From: Gemmatimonadota bacterium | Lineage (GTDB): Bacteria > Gemmatimonadota > Gemmatimonadetes > Gemmatimonadales > GWC2-71-9 | Reading direction: 5' to 3' | Assembly (NCBI GenBank): GCA_003222115.1 | Contig: QHUL01000058.1 | Span: 1-64,000 of the forward strand | Length of the DNA: 64,000 nucleotides | Program-made: the position numbers and the translations under genes | The notes under the pieces: model-generated | Seen by the model: only the letters and a program-made list of their open reading frames with translations | Told to the model about the DNA's origin: nothing | The model's database searches: none | Part shown: positions 63,100 through 64,000 of the stretch, one piece after another | How the letters are laid out: each line of letters opens with the position of its first letter | Position numbering within the stretch: the stretch's first letter is position 1

Positions 63100-64000
63100 C
63101 GAGCGTCCCGCGTCAACCTGCCAGCGGGACGCAAGAGGTCCGCCACCGCCTGCGGCGCCTGGACCGAGCGGGGAACCAGCCCGGCGGAAGCACGTACCGG
63201 TGCTCGCAGCGGAGACGCTACCCGAGCGAGTCCCAAACTCATACCGAGGAGCATGTACAAGTAGCCGGAATACGCCTGAGACAGGAAGACGGCGGTCACT
63301 GCGAACCCGACAAGGGATCCGGTCAGGGCCTGCGCCAGAAACGCTGCGTCTCCTGGTGGCCCCCGCCGCACTCTGGATAGCGCGCGGAAGGCACCCACGA
63401 GCAGCACGACGAACAGGATCAGCCCCAGGACGCCGAGCTCCGCGCCGATCTCGACGAAGGAGTTGTGCGCCGCGGACCACTTGAAGCCTCTCCCGTACTG
63501 CTGCACGCGGGCCTCGGGTGCGAGGGTGCCCTCCGCTATGGGGAAGGCACCAGCCCCAACGCCGAGCAGCGGATGGCTCACCATGTAACCAATTCCACGC
63601 TTCCACACTTCCAGTCGGCCCGACTCCGCCTGGCCGCTCCAGTTGTAATCGGTCGAGGGATGCAGCATCGTCCGCATCCGCTCGAAGTAGTTGTCACTCG
63701 TGACGGCGACGAGCAGGACCGCGATCAGCGCCACGGCTCCCACGCGCTTCGCCCTCGAGATTGCATGGAACCGCAGCAGCAGGTACGCCGCCACGGCCAG
63801 GAACCCAAGGAATCCACCTCTCGAACCCGTCTTGCCCAGCGTCATCATGAGGAACACCGTGGCCGCCGTCAGCAGCAAGCGGGCCACGAACCCAGCCGGC
63901 CGCCGCCAGAGCCATAGGACAAGCGGCAAGGTGGACACGATCAGCAAGGCCAGGTCGTTGGCATCGTAATAGGCCATGGCGAGCAGTCGACCTTCGCTCG
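63096..64000 (-). CDS. O-antigen ligase/polymerase family protein (partial, C-terminal part)
   Basis: The minus strand is open from the stop at 63096 to the edge at 64000, about 300 residues. The reading continues beyond the ATG at 63977 as EGRLLAMAYYDANDLALLIVSTLPLVLWLW, the usual G(R)xxxxGxxxDPNDLA of this family, so that ATG is internal. Membrane helices alternate with the large periplasmic loop (GRLEVWKRGIGYMVSHPLLGVGAGAFPIAEG, SAAHNSFVEIGAELGVLGLILFVVLLVGAF), which holds the conserved H of the HNS motif. It polymerises repeat units or ligates chains at the periplasmic face. The N-terminal half lies outside the window. Confidence 0.88.
   Translation of the reverse strand, partial: SEGRLLAMAYYDANDLALLIVSTLPLVLWLWRRPAGFVARLLLTAATVFLMMTLGKTGSRGGFLGFLAVAAYLLLRFHAISRAKRVGAVALIAVLLVAVTSDNYFERMRTMLHPSTDYNWSGQAESGRLEVWKRGIGYMVSHPLLGVGAGAFPIAEGTLAPEARVQQYGRGFKWSAAHNSFVEIGAELGVLGLILFVVLLVGAFRALSRVRRGPPGDAAFLAQALTGSLVGFAVTAVFLSQAYSGYLYMLLGMSLGLARVASPLRAPVRASAGLVPRSVQAPQAVADLLRPAGRLTRDAR

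Noticed and set aside
63975-63977. ATG at 63977 as the start of the O-antigen ligase
   Set aside because: The frame stays open to the window edge and the residues before it fit the conserved motif, so the gene is truncated by the window, not started there.

Overview
The window is 64 kb of GC-rich bacterial chromosome, gene-dense on both strands. It looks like Gemmatimonadota or a close relative. The reasons are the transmembrane Ser/Thr kinase with a TPR-like output region, the many small secreted lipoproteins, the DGPF/ECF-sigma operon and the stressosome genes. No rRNA or named marker confirms this, so it is an inference. One tRNA-Leu(GAG) gene is present. I saw no CRISPR array, insertion sequence or prophage.

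Layout. 1-1063 (minus): the start of a TolC-type efflux operon. 1304-8310 (plus): an operon of DGPF/YCII proteins, a beta-propeller plus MoaD/ThiS-like pair, a DUF1801 protein, an ECF42-type sigma factor, a 5'-3' exonuclease-like protein, DoxX and a MATE transporter. It is preceded by a good match to the ECF42-type promoter. 8320-11033: tRNA-Leu, a histidine-less sensor/receiver protein and a CARDB lipoprotein. 11232-18911 (minus): a Ser/Thr kinase, a TPR protein, a sigma-54 activator with a pseudo-receiver, an RsbX-like phosphatase, RsbT, RsbS and RsbR. This is a complete stressosome core whose visible transcriptional partner is a sigma-54 activator rather than sigma-B. 19256-24718: a choice-of-anchor-P protein, a lipoprotein, a TonB-dependent receptor and a lysyl-oxidase-like lipoprotein.

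24971-64000: an exopolysaccharide locus. It holds WecB, a Wza-like SLBB protein, GlmS, a Wzc-like tyrosine kinase, a two-component sigma-54 activator with a soluble kinase, an initiating phosphoglycosyl transferase, pyruvyl transferase, CDP-sugar enzymes (RfbF, RfbG), two C-methyltransferase-like proteins, two flippases, several glycosyltransferases, four deacetylase-type proteins, a GDP-mannose dehydrogenase-like enzyme, an asparagine-synthase-like amidotransferase, a secreted S8 protease and a truncated O-antigen ligase. The amidotransferase and the DUF3473-type deacetylase resemble those of XrtA/PEP-CTERM loci, but no exosortase lies in the window.

The main cross-cutting observation is that about fifteen operons or genes, scattered from 11 kb to 58.5 kb, carry a -24/-12 element (YGGCAC-like, then TTGC-like, with invariant GG and GC 12 bases apart) just upstream and in the right orientation. 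The best are upstream of rsbR (TGGCACTAGCCTTGCT) and the lipoprotein at 20690 (TGGCACCCGCTTTGCA). Together with two sigma-54 activators, this suggests that a stressosome and a two-component system both feed a sigma-54 programme for building the cell surface. The motifs were found by eye, and the wiring is inference.
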